Shown piece by piece: positions 36,109-44,659 of a stretch of DNA of 64,000 bases. Source of the stretch: Planctomycetaceae bacterium (GTDB lineage: Bacteria > Planctomycetota > Planctomycetia > Pirellulales > Pirellulaceae); the NCBI GenBank assembly GCA_027487485.1, contig JAIYDN010000112.1, positions 1 to 64,000 on the forward strand, given 5' to 3'. The position numbers were made by a program, and so were the translations under genes. The notes under the pieces are model-generated. The model saw only the letters and a list, made by a program, of their open reading frames with translations, was not told the origin of the DNA and did not search any database. Position 1 is the stretch's first letter, and each line of letters begins with the position of its first letter.

Positions 36109-37434
36109 TTACAGGGTCAAGGCGTCCCCAAAGCGATCCCGTTCCATTTGAGTTATGCGATGCATGTCGTAAATGAGCTGAACATCACATCCGCGTTGCT
36201 GAACACTGCGCCGAGCGAACATGCGTTGTTGCGTACTGACCATAACTTCGGGCGGCAAGCTCGCAATTTGACCGAACAACCGAGCGTAATTGACGAAGCT
36301 CGGAACATTGCTCGTCACGAACCCATACATCATGCTGCACACACCGATGACCTTGCCGGTAAAGATGCCCGTATTGATCGCGCTTTTCGAATAGTCCCCC
36401 ATGATGCACCCCAGAAATTGCATGTTGGTGGACGCTTTGCCAAAGCTGTATTCCATGTTGACCGCTCCGTACGTATTTTTCAGGTCGCTATTGCAAGTCC
36501 CGGCCCCTAAATTGATCCAGCTACCGAGATAACTGTGGCCTAGAAAGCCGTGATGCTGCTTGTTGCTGTAAGGCTCGACGATCGACGCTTCGACTTCTCC
36601 GCCGATCTTGGTCGTGTGGGAAAGAGACACCGCGTCTTTAATCGCTGAGTGCTCCAGAATCTTCGCATTGCGTCCGATGTAAATGGGCCCTCGAAGCAGC
36701 GTGTACGGCCCAATCTGAGCCCCCTGGTCAATGATGATGGGACCTTTCTTGGTATCGGTGAGAACATACTCGCCTACCGTGGCTCCATTGGCCAGAAACA
36801 GCCCGTCGCCTACCTGCTTCAACGAACTAACAATCGGTTTCGATCTTGCGTGTTCGGATTGGTTTTCTCCGATCTCAATCCGCCATTCAAGATTCTCTCG
36901 AATGCATGCCATGTTGCACGCAATCACTTCATGCGGCACGGCCAACGTGGTCAAGTCACACTCAAGCACTTCAAAACTCTTGCACTTTTCGATCCATTCC
37001 TCCACTCCAAGGTATCCAAAATCGAAAAGCTGCTCGACGGTCCAAGGTGGATTGATGACCGCTGAAATGTAATCGCGATCCCAAACGACAATCGGACGCG
37101 CACCGGAAGAGGATGAACTCGCCATCCGATACAGCTTCTGGATCTGCTGAAAATGGTTCTTGGTGGGAGCAACTCTTGCATTCAGCAGCAACTTGACCGG
37201 GCGTTCAGGACGCGGTGCCCCCATGGGAATCTCATCCAATAACCGTAGCGACGGAAAGTCGATCCGCTGAAGAGTTTGCAAATACGGTCTGGAAATACCA
37301 AACACATCATCACATATTGGCCCAACAAGATCACACAACCGAAAACTACCACACGTAATGGCTGCGGCTAATCGAGCGAGTGTAATAGGAGCAAGCGATT
37401 CACACTGAGGGTCTTCAAAAACGACAATAGACAT
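36109..37434 (-). CDS. GlmU-like sugar-phosphate nucleotidyl/acetyltransferase
   Basis: 441 aa. The N-terminal half is a divergent nucleotidyltransferase-like domain (MSIVVFEDPQC, VKLLLNARVAP). The C-terminal half is a left-handed beta-helix with hexapeptide repeats (IIIDQGAQIGPYTLLRGPIYIGRNAKILEHSAI) and the stretch HGFLGHSYLGSWINLGAGTCNSDLKNTYG. That stretch is the hallmark of the alternative bacterial GlmU-type proteins found in Bacteroidetes and Planctomycetes. The likely job is to make UDP-N-acetylglucosamine for peptidoglycan or glycans, but the classic GxGTRM nucleotide loop is absent, so the first activity is less sure. ATG 37434 is kept. The gene is divergent from ispE. Confidence 0.75.
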   Translation of the reverse strand: MSIVVFEDPQCESLAPITLARLAAAITCGSFRLCDLVGPICDDVFGISRPYLQTLQRIDFPSLRLLDEIPMGAPRPERPVKLLLNARVAPTKNHFQQIQKLYRMASSSSSGARPIVVWDRDYISAVINPPWTVEQLFDFGYLGVEEWIEKCKSFEVLECDLTTLAVPHEVIACNMACIRENLEWRIEIGENQSEHARSKPIVSSLKQVGDGLFLANGATVGEYVLTDTKKGPIIIDQGAQIGPYTLLRGPIYIGRNAKILEHSAIKDAVSLSHTTKIGGEVEASIVEPYSNKQHHGFLGHSYLGSWINLGAGTCNSDLKNTYGAVNMEYSFGKASTNMQFLGCIMGDYSKSAINTGIFTGKVIGVCSMMYGFVTSNVPSFVNYARLFGQIASLPPEVMVSTQQRMFARRSVQQRGCDVQLIYDMHRITQMERDRFGDALTL

Positions 37435-37773
37435 GACGATGCTTCAGTATTTGAGACAAAAAGGTCGTAGCAATCCAACTTAGCCATCAAAACTGTTGCA
37501 ATGTCGGTTGCACAAGAACTGCAGTGTCGATTGTGCAGGAACATAGCCAATGCTCAAGGCATGATCTTCGGTCGGATTAAGAAAGTCGTGCCTTCAATGC
37601 GCGGGGTTCCGATTGGGCAAAGTCTAACGCCCTCACGATGATGCTTGACCAACGACTAGCGAATGAGGGGATGCACTTACGAGGCATTCGGTTGACCGCA
37701 GGGTTGAAAGACCCTACATTGATGAAAGTGCAGATTGTCGTTTCCAACGTGAACCTTCGAAGCGGTACATCCT
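37435..37773. other. Divergent intergenic region between the GlmU-like gene and ispE
   Basis: I see no gene here; small frames in both directions lack family features. The main structure is the pair of 22-nt direct repeats listed separately. Promoters for both neighbours should be in this stretch but are not clear by eye. Confidence 0.4.
37498..37542 (+). repeat. Two tandem 22-nt direct repeats, possible operator
   Basis: Positions 37498-37519 and 37521-37542 are related copies of GCA-R-TGTCG-R-TTG-Y-R-CA-R-GAAC. Seventeen of 22 positions match, and all five differences are transitions. The copies are one nucleotide apart (23-nt period, about two helical turns) and sit ~65-110 nt upstream of the minus-strand GlmU-like gene. 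Confidence 0.5.
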
Positions 37774-38757
37774 ATGATTCTCGTTCGAGAGAAAAACGGT
37801 CTACGCGCGACGGTCCCGTGTAAAGTCAATTTGTTTTTGGAAGTGCTAGGAAAACGCCCCGACGGTTATCATGAACTCGATACCGTCATGATGGCATTAT
37901 CCCTGACGGACGAAATTCACATCACGCGTCGTGATGACTCGGAGATACGCCTTCAAATTGAATTTCCAGAGGGTGCTGGTATACCGCTCGATGGCGAGGA
38001 TCTAGCATGGTCCATTCCGTCCGGCCCTACCAACCTTATCGTTCGCGCGTTACATCGACTTCGGCAGGTTCTTGGCAAACCCAACGAAGGAATGGATGTT
38101 GTTTTGACAAAGCGGATCCCAGCCATGGCAGGGCTTGGGGGAGGAAGTGCGGACTGTGCCGCAGCCTTAGTATTGGGGGCATTGCATTGGCAAAAGCAAT
38201 TTGCCTACGAACCGATCACCTCGATCGCCAGCGAATTAGGAAGCGACATCAATTTTTTTATCGAAGCCCATCAAAACGGCTTTTGGTTGGCTCGATGCTC
38301 TGGCCGCGGGGAAAAAATCCAGCCTTTAGAATGCCACAGGCCATTGCATTTCGTCATAGTGCATCCACCTCGCGGGTGCAGCACCAAAGAGGTGTTTGAC
38401 TCGTTACGTACTATCAAGGAGACGCAAGAAGTCTCCAAGAGAAACCCTGACAGCTTAATGGAATCCCTTCATCGGGGAGACACCGTAGCCATTGGGGGGG
38501 AGTTGTTCAATAGGCTTGAAGAGCCTGCAATGAGGACAACCGAATGGATTCTTAGCTCGAGAAGGCAGCTTGATCGATACAATCATCATGGTCAGTCCCT
38601 CTCCGGCAGTGGTTCGGCCAGATTTTGTTTGTGCGAGTCGACTGAACAAGCCGAGAAGATAGCCAGAGAAATACAACAACAAGGTGTAATGCGAGCTTTT
38701 AGCGCATCTTCCTGGCAGTCGCCAGGAATGGATGAGCAAGCCAAGAGTTTTTTTTGA
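37774..38757 (+). CDS. ispE: 4-diphosphocytidyl-2-C-methyl-D-erythritol kinase
   Basis: 327 aa. IspE phosphorylates CDP-methylerythritol in the MEP isoprenoid pathway. The GHMP kinase features are all there: KVNLFLEVLGKRPDGYHEL near the start, the ATP loop PAMAGLGGGSADCAAAL (residues ~116-132), LGSDINFFI and the C-terminal SLSGSGSARFCL. The start ATG 37774 fits the family, with the substrate lysine (PCKVN) at residue ~17. SpoVG follows 49 nt downstream on the same strand, a pairing probably transcribed together. Confidence 0.92.
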   Translation: MILVREKNGLRATVPCKVNLFLEVLGKRPDGYHELDTVMMALSLTDEIHITRRDDSEIRLQIEFPEGAGIPLDGEDLAWSIPSGPTNLIVRALHRLRQVLGKPNEGMDVVLTKRIPAMAGLGGGSADCAAALVLGALHWQKQFAYEPITSIASELGSDINFFIEAHQNGFWLARCSGRGEKIQPLECHRPLHFVIVHPPRGCSTKEVFDSLRTIKETQEVSKRNPDSLMESLHRGDTVAIGGELFNRLEEPAMRTTEWILSSRRQLDRYNHHGQSLSGSGSARFCLCESTEQAEKIAREIQQQGVMRAFSASSWQSPGMDEQAKSFF

Positions 38758-38806
38758 TGGGGTTCACTCGAACCGGCATGAAGCGAAAAGGATTGAAAGT
38801 GCTGCC

Positions 38807-39421
38807 ATGGAAATCACAGAGGTTCGAATCAAGTTAATGGAGGATTCCGAAGATCGGCTTCGAGCCTTCTGCTCTATCACATTGGATCACTGTTTTGTGA
38901 TTCGCGATTTAAAAATCATCGAGGGCTCGAACGGCCCATTCGTCGCAATGCCCAGCCGAAAAATGACCGCTCGTTGCGGAAAATGCGGAAACAAGAACCA
39001 CATGCGCAGCCACTACTGCAATCAGTGTGGTGCTAGACTACGCGGTCCACAGGACGTTCGCGAACCGGAGGGTGCCGGCTCAGGCTCAAACAAGCTCTAT
39101 GCAGACATCGCTCACCCTATCAATCAAGCGTGCCGCGACCTGATCCAAAACTCGGTTGTTCGCGAATATTCCGCGGAACTAGAACGCGCTAAACAGCCCG
39201 GCTACAAATCCAGATACGACGACGAGTATTTGGACTCGATTGCACACCCCACTTCTTCGGTCACTCCGATCGTGCCTACCCCGGATTTGCCAGGCATTCA
39301 GGACCTCCCGTCTGTTGCAAACTCCTCTGTGCCCAGGCCGCACATGCTGGACGAAAGAAATCCTTCCGTACCCAGCGAACGCAAGGAAGACAGGCCGTCC
39401 TTCGGCGACGGTATTTTCTAA
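38807..39421 (+). CDS. spoVG: SpoVG family protein with an inserted zinc ribbon
   Basis: 204 aa. The start, MEITEVRIKLMEDSEDRLRA and then FCSITLDHCFVIRDLKIIEG and GPFVAMPSRK, is the first half of SpoVG. Instead of running straight on, the chain holds four cysteines (57, 60, 71, 74) in a C-x2-C...C-x2-C zinc ribbon and a ~20-residue linker. It then resumes the second SpoVG half, ADIAHPINQACRDLIQNSV. A polar tail of ~65 residues ends it. SpoVG proteins are small nucleic-acid-binding regulators in Firmicutes; the zinc ribbon would add a second binding surface. The longest frame begins at 38732, but ATG 38807 gives the exact family N-terminus. It follows ispE by 49 nt. Confidence 0.85.
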   Translation: MEITEVRIKLMEDSEDRLRAFCSITLDHCFVIRDLKIIEGSNGPFVAMPSRKMTARCGKCGNKNHMRSHYCNQCGARLRGPQDVREPEGAGSGSNKLYADIAHPINQACRDLIQNSVVREYSAELERAKQPGYKSRYDDEYLDSIAHPTSSVTPIVPTPDLPGIQDLPSVANSSVPRPHMLDERNPSVPSERKEDRPSFGDGIF

Positions 39422-39465
39422 ACCTGCTCAATGACTGGGTTGCAAACAATGCAGAACGCTTTCAC

Positions 39466-39611
39466 AACCCGAAGCTTACCGGGCTGTTGATTTAATGGTA
39501 CGACGGACTTCCTAGTCCGTCGAATTCCCCATGGACGGACTAGGAAGTCCGTCGTACCGCCCTTACCCAATAACGACTTCATTAAAGCAACAAGCCGTCA
39601 CGCTTCGGGTT
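39466..39611. repeat. 146-bp palindromic MITE-like element
   Basis: Both ends carry AACCCGAAGC in inverted orientation (39466-39475 and 39602-39611). Inside are matching arms (GCTGTTGATTTAATG against GCTTGTTGCTTTAATG on the other strand, with a ~20-nt extra segment in the right arm). The centre is a perfect 25-bp inverted repeat, 39497-39521 and 39534-39558, with a 12-nt spacer. The core reads ACGGACTTCCTAGTCCGT, itself nearly palindromic. The element has no coding capacity and lies in the gap between spoVG and the DUF1549 gene. Confidence 0.75.
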
Positions 39612-39645
39612 ATGAGTAATCCGAGATAGCCGCGACTTGCGTTTA

Positions 39646-39667
39646 TTGCAGGGAATTTGCAGGGAAT
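39646..39667 (+). repeat. Tandem 11-nt direct repeat
   Basis: TTGCAGGGAAT occurs twice without a gap, at 39646-39656 and 39657-39667, just before a copy of the dispersed 22-nt repeat. It may be an insertion scar or part of that element. The rest of 39696-39923 shows no gene. Confidence 0.5.
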
Positions 39668-39673
39668 CCGTTT

Positions 39674-39695
39674 CGCGGCTAGCGCCCGCGGCTCA
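39674..39695 (+). repeat. Dispersed intergenic repeat unit, copy 1
   Basis: CGCGGCTAGCGCCCGCGGCTCA is one copy of a ~22-nt unit also found in pairs and triplets at 53216-53298 and 58553-58652, always between genes. This is the only single copy in the window. It lies ~230 nt upstream of the DUF1549 gene. Confidence 0.65.
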
Positions 39696-39923
39696 AGTTG
39701 CCCGATTCAAATTCAAACCTAGGCGGCTTTCGCGACACAAATAAGAACTGATGCGACCGTGAAGCCCCCGGAAGTCCCCGTGCTTTTGGGGATAATGGGG
39801 TGCTGCTGACTTGCAAATGGTAGTTTTCCGCTAAAATAGAGCGGTGAGCCATTGAGTGGTTCACTACCCCTGCCAAACTCGCTCCCACCTCGTTTTGTCG
39901 ATCCGACCAAGGATTGTTGCCCG

Positions 39924-42900
39924 ATGATTGCAGCCTCTCGCGTTTTTTCATTATTCGCGGCCTGTGTTACGTTGGTGTTCACCATCATTGCGCCCGCTCA
40001 TGCCAGCGGTCCGATCCAATACAACCGGGACATCCGGCCTATCTTGTCGGAGAATTGCTTTGCATGCCACGGGCCGGACGCGAACCATCGGGCCGCCGAT
40101 TTGCGACTGGATCAACGTGAGGATGCGATTGCCAAGGGAGCGATTGTTGCCAACAAGCCGGAAGAAAGCGAAATGGTTCGTCGGATCCTTTCTACCGATC
40201 CGGAAACAATCATGCCGACCCCCGAGTCGCATAAGTCTCTTACGGATCCACAGAAAGAACTGATTAAGGCATGGATCGCGCAGGGGGCCGAATATCAAAT
40301 TCATTGGTCCTTTTTGCCCGTCAAGAAACCGGAACTTCCCCAGGTCCGAAATACCACCTGGATTCGGAATCCCTTGGATCGATTCACTCTCGCCGAACTC
40401 GAACGTCAAGGGCTTGAACCCTCGCCGGAAGCTGAGCTTCGAGCCTTGGTACGTCGCGTTTGTTACGACCTCACCGGACTGCCTCCGACACCGGAAGAAA
40501 CGGAACGAGTCCTCGCAGATCCGTCTCCGGAACGATACGAGAACTACGTCGAAGAATTACTGAAGCGTCCGGAGTGGGGAGAACATCGAGGCAGATACTG
40601 GCTGGACTATGCCCGGTATGCGGACACTCACGGCATCCATTTCGACAACTACCGCGAGATGTGGTCGTATCGTGAATGGGTCATCAACGCATTCAATCGC
40701 AACATGCCATTCGATCAATTTACGATCGAGCAACTTGCGGGCGACCTTCTGCCTAATCCGGACTTGGACCAACGTATCGCCACCGGATTCAACCGTTGCA
40801 ACATCACCACGAACGAGGGTGGTGCAATCTCCGAAGAGTACAACGTGCTGTACACACGCGACCGAGTCGAAACGACGGGGCAAGTTTGGCTAGGTCTTAC
40901 CGTTGGTTGCGCAGTCTGTCACGATCATAAATTCGATCCGATCAGCCAACAAGAGTTCTATCAGCTAGCAGCCTTCTTCAATAACACGACCCAGGCGGCC
41001 ATGGATGGAAACATTAAGGACACGCCACCGATTGTTTCGGTTCCTCTTCAACAAGATCGAGCTCGCTTTGTCGAACTGGACACGCTGATCGCGCAAGCGA
41101 CGCAAGCCGTTGCGGCTCGTCGGGAAGCGGCGAAGCCTGCGTTCGCGGATATGCTGGCCAAGCGTGAAGAACTGGATCGGCTGCTTTGGCAAAAAGTTCC
41201 TGCGGCTGAATCCCTGGATACTCACATTCCCCTCTCGTCGAACGATGTGAAGAATGTTTCATTGATCCATCAAGGCCAATGGCGGCAAATGCCTAACGCA
41301 AAGGATGCAACCCTGGCCGCTGGTCATATTTCGGACATGGCTTGGCAAGTCAACGACGTCTTTCCTGAGTTTCCAATCGCTGACCTTGAAAGAACGGATG
41401 CGTTCACGGTTGCGCTGTGGGTCAAGCCAGGCAACGACAGTCAATCTGGCTCCTTAATCGCTCGCATGAATGAAGGGGACGCGCACCGTGGCTGGGACAT
41501 TTGGACCGAAGGTGGCGCGATCGGAATGCATTTGATTCACAAATGGCCAGAGAACGCGGCGAAAGCCGTTTCGCAAACCAAGCTGACATCGTCGCGATGG
41601 CAGCACGTGGTCATTACATATGATGGATCCTCCAAGGCCGAAGGAATCAAAATTTGGATCGATGGAAAAGAGTCCGCTGCAACGATTACTTCGAACGCCT
41701 TAACCGAAACGATTAAAACCTCGGTCCCATTCACTATCGGCCGACGCTCGACCGGCGCTCCATCGCAAGGGGCTCTGATTCAAGATGTACGACTTTACAA
41801 AAAGGTCTTGGCCGTCGAAGAATTGAAGGAACTGGGATCGACGCCGCGTCTGCAGTACCTTCTTGCCAAAACGACTCGGTCCGCAGACGAACAGGAATCT
41901 CTCTTTTCTTGGTTTCTTGGTTCTAAGGACGAGGAACACAAAAATCTAGTGGCTGCCCTGAATGGACTAACCACGGAGAAAAGCCAAATCACCCAGCGTG
42001 GCACCGTGGCTCACATCATGAATGAAGCTCCAACGCCAGCCAAAGCCTATGTGCTGATGCGAGGGGACTACGATAAACGCTCTACCGAAGTCGAACCAAG
42101 CACTCCCAAAGTACTGCCACCCATGTCTGCCGATATGCCTCGGAACCGGCTCGGTTTTGCGAAATGGTTGTTGCTTCCTGAGAACCCTCTAACCAGCCGA
42201 GTGACAGCCAATCGCTTTTGGCAAGAAGTTTTTGGCAATGGGCTAGTGGGCTCTACAGGTGACTTTGGAGCAACAGGTCAAATGCCAACCCACCCGGATC
42301 TTCTCGATCACTTGGCAATCAGTTTGCGTGAAGATGGTTGGAACGTCAAAAATTTCTTCCGGACCTTGGTCACTAGCGCCACGTACCGACAATCCTCCAG
42401 TGTCTCACCCGAGAAACTTGCAACGGACCCGTCGAACAAATGGTTGGCTCGGGGGGCCCGTTTCCGAATGGATGCCGAGATGATTCGCGATACCGCTTTG
42501 GCGACAAGTTCCCTGCTAGTCAATAAGATCGGTGGCCCTAGCGTGCGGCCTTATATGCCCGCCGGTGTTTGGGAAGCCGTTGCAATGCCAGGAAGCAACA
42601 CGCGTGACTATATGGCGGATCAAGGCGAAGGTCTCTATCGCCGCAGCATGTATACCTTTCTCAAGCGATCAGCACCGCCACCGAATATGGACGTGTTCAA
42701 CGCAACGGCGAGAGAAACTTGTACGGTCAAACGCGAAAGAACGAATACGCCACTTCAGGCTTTGGTCACGCTCAATGATGTTCAGTTTATCGAAGCAGCC
42801 CGCGCGTTGGCCGACAAAATCTTGTCGGATGCTTCCATACCTGCCGACTCGAATTCACGAATCCAGGCAATCGCCAATCGTCTTGTGGCCAGACCATTCC

Positions 42901-43097
42901 GAGCCGAGGAATTAGGGGTCGTGAATGCAAGTCTGAGCGACTTGCAACAGTTCTACACACAGACTCCTGACCAAGCTCAACAGTTGATCGCGATTGGCCA
43001 TTCCAAACCCAACGCGAACCTCAACGTTTCCGAACTTGCTGCGTGGACCATGTTGGTCAACCAACTTATGAATTTAGACGAAGTGCTCACCAAATAA
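39924..43097 (+). CDS. Secreted cytochrome-domain protein with DUF1549, LamG-like and DUF1553 domains
   Basis: 1057 aa. A signal peptide (residues ~1-28, ending APAHA) is followed by a planctomycete cytochrome domain with one haem motif CFACH (residues 45-49). DUF1549 comes next (YWLDYARYADTHGIHFDNYREMWSYR, FTIEQLAGDLLP, GCAVCHDHKFDPI, a second CxxCH). A concanavalin/LamG-like insert follows (FTVALWVKPG, RWQHVVITYDGSSKAEGIKIWIDGK), then DUF1553 (NRFWQEVFGNGLV, TPLQALVTLND). This family is very expanded in planctomycetes and tied by genomics to polysaccharide or sulfated-glycan use; its activity is unproved. The longest frame begins at TTG 39852; ATG 39924 directly precedes the signal peptide. 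The DUF1501 partner follows 22 nt later. Confidence 0.9.
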   Translation: MIAASRVFSLFAACVTLVFTIIAPAHASGPIQYNRDIRPILSENCFACHGPDANHRAADLRLDQREDAIAKGAIVANKPEESEMVRRILSTDPETIMPTPESHKSLTDPQKELIKAWIAQGAEYQIHWSFLPVKKPELPQVRNTTWIRNPLDRFTLAELERQGLEPSPEAELRALVRRVCYDLTGLPPTPEETERVLADPSPERYENYVEELLKRPEWGEHRGRYWLDYARYADTHGIHFDNYREMWSYREWVINAFNRNMPFDQFTIEQLAGDLLPNPDLDQRIATGFNRCNITTNEGGAISEEYNVLYTRDRVETTGQVWLGLTVGCAVCHDHKFDPISQQEFYQLAAFFNNTTQAAMDGNIKDTPPIVSVPLQQDRARFVELDTLIAQATQAVAARREAAKPAFADMLAKREELDRLLWQKVPAAESLDTHIPLSSNDVKNVSLIHQGQWRQMPNAKDATLAAGHISDMAWQVNDVFPEFPIADLERTDAFTVALWVKPGNDSQSGSLIARMNEGDAHRGWDIWTEGGAIGMHLIHKWPENAAKAVSQTKLTSSRWQHVVITYDGSSKAEGIKIWIDGKESAATITSNALTETIKTSVPFTIGRRSTGAPSQGALIQDVRLYKKVLAVEELKELGSTPRLQYLLAKTTRSADEQESLFSWFLGSKDEEHKNLVAALNGLTTEKSQITQRGTVAHIMNEAPTPAKAYVLMRGDYDKRSTEVEPSTPKVLPPMSADMPRNRLGFAKWLLLPENPLTSRVTANRFWQEVFGNGLVGSTGDFGATGQMPTHPDLLDHLAISLREDGWNVKNFFRTLVTSATYRQSSSVSPEKLATDPSNKWLARGARFRMDAEMIRDTALATSSLLVNKIGGPSVRPYMPAGVWEAVAMPGSNTRDYMADQGEGLYRRSMYTFLKRSAPPPNMDVFNATARETCTVKRERTNTPLQALVTLNDVQFIEAARALADKILSDASIPADSNSRIQAIANRLVARPFRAEELGVVNASLSDLQQFYTQTPDQAQQLIAIGHSKPNANLNVSELAAWTMLVNQLMNLDEVLTK

Positions 43098-43119
43098 TTC
43101 TCGATCGAGTTCAAGTCCT

Positions 43120-44622
43120 ATGCAACCAAACAACATTCATCCGCTTCTCGAACAATACGTGCGAAGCGAAACGCGTCGACAATTTTTTCGCCAAGGCGGA
43201 AACGCCCTGGGGGCCGCTGCACTTGCCGCTTTAGGGATGCCTCTTGCAGCTTATGGCGCAGAGAACTCTGACGCGGCAGGCGCCAATAGCGCTGCCGCTA
43301 ACGGCTTAGGGACTCTTCCTCATTTTCCTGCCAAAGCAAAGCGAGTCATCTATTTGCACATGGTCGGTGGCCCCTCGCAGATGGATTTGTTCGATTACAA
43401 GCCCCAAATGAATGATTGGTACGATAAGGATCTGCCGGAATCGATCCGCAACGGTCAGCGTTTAACGACCATGACCAGCGGCCAATCCCGTTTCCCCATC
43501 GCGCCATCCAAGTACAAGTTTGCTCAGTACGGCAAGAATGGCATGTGGATCTCCGAATTGCTGCCAGAGACCGCGAAAGTCGTCGACGATCTGTGCTTTA
43601 TTCGCTCGATGCATACCGAGGCCATCAATCATGAGCCCGCAATTACTCTGATGCAAACCGGCAACATGGTGACGGGCCGCCCTTGCATCGGTTCGTGGAT
43701 GTCTTACGGCCTTGGCTCGATGAATAGCAATCTGCCCACCTTCGTCGTGCTAGTGGCGCAGCCTACCAACACAGAACAGATCCAGGCGATTTCCGCTCGA
43801 CTTTGGTCTTCGGGGTGTTTGCCTGGCGAACATGCAGGGGTCAGCTTCCGATCTGCAGGCGACCCGATTCTTTATATCAACAACCCATCGGGAGTCCCGT
43901 CTGAAGTCCGTCGCAAAACGCTCGATGGCTTGAAGTCGCTCAACGAGATGAACTTTAAAGCGGTCGGCGACCCTGAAATTCATACTCGCATTCAGCAATA
44001 TGAACTGGCGTTTCGTATGCAGTCGAGCGTGCCCGAATTAACAAGCATTGCCAGCGAACCAGAAAGCACGTTCGAACTGTACGGAGATCAAGCGAAAAAG
44101 CCTGGTACCTTTGCAAACTCGGTTCTTTTAGCAAGGCGAATGATCGAACGCGATGTTCGTTTCGTGCAGGTCTACCTGAATAATTGGGATCACCACGGCA
44201 ACGTCGCCCAGCGGCTTCCTTCGCAATGCAAGGACATCGATCGAGCGACCTACGGATTGATCACCGATCTCAAGGCCCGCGGACTCTTGGATTCTACCTT
44301 GATCGTATGGGGCGGGGAATTTGGTCGCACAATCTACTCGCAAGGTGGGCTATCTAAAGACAACTATGGGCGTGACCATCACCCACGTTGCTTTACCATG
44401 TGGATGGCTGGGGGTGGAATCAAGGGGGGCGAGGTGTACGGTGAAACCGACGACTTCTCCTACAATATTGTCAAAGACCCTGTGCATATTCGAGACTTTC
44501 ATGCGACAATCCTGCATCTGCTGGGGATTGACCACCAACGCTTCTCTTTCCGTAATCAAGGCTTGGATCTAAAGCTAACGGGTGTCGAGCCAGCCCGGGT
44601 CATTCACGAACTGCTTGCCTAA
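43120..44622 (+). CDS. DUF1501 protein with Tat-type signal
   Basis: 500 aa. The N-terminus TRRQFFRQGGNALGAAALAALG is a twin-arginine signal, so the protein is probably exported folded. The body shows the DUF1501 features: IYLHMVGGPSQMDLFDYKP, FIRSMHTEAINHEPA, NWDHHGN and the late VWGGEFGRT...GRDHHPRCFTMWMAGGG. The fold is related to alkaline-phosphatase-like sulfatases. These proteins are nearly always encoded next to a DUF1549/DUF1553 gene, as here (22-nt gap), and the pair probably works as one exported system. Metal ligands are suggested by the Asp/His pairs, but the substrate is unknown. Confidence 0.9.
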   Translation: MQPNNIHPLLEQYVRSETRRQFFRQGGNALGAAALAALGMPLAAYGAENSDAAGANSAAANGLGTLPHFPAKAKRVIYLHMVGGPSQMDLFDYKPQMNDWYDKDLPESIRNGQRLTTMTSGQSRFPIAPSKYKFAQYGKNGMWISELLPETAKVVDDLCFIRSMHTEAINHEPAITLMQTGNMVTGRPCIGSWMSYGLGSMNSNLPTFVVLVAQPTNTEQIQAISARLWSSGCLPGEHAGVSFRSAGDPILYINNPSGVPSEVRRKTLDGLKSLNEMNFKAVGDPEIHTRIQQYELAFRMQSSVPELTSIASEPESTFELYGDQAKKPGTFANSVLLARRMIERDVRFVQVYLNNWDHHGNVAQRLPSQCKDIDRATYGLITDLKARGLLDSTLIVWGGEFGRTIYSQGGLSKDNYGRDHHPRCFTMWMAGGGIKGGEVYGETDDFSYNIVKDPVHIRDFHATILHLLGIDHQRFSFRNQGLDLKLTGVEPARVIHELLA

Positions 44623-44659
44623 GCCAGCTTTTCACCGCCTTGCCTTGGAAGACTGCTTT

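Noticed and set aside
37638-37823. 61-codon plus-strand frame upstream of ispE
   Set aside because: It runs 50 nt into ispE in another frame, lacks a ribosome-binding site I can see, and resembles no family.
38819-38828. GGTTCGAATC resembling a tRNA T-arm
   Set aside because: It lies inside the conserved N-terminus of SpoVG and no acceptor stem or anticodon arm can be formed around it.
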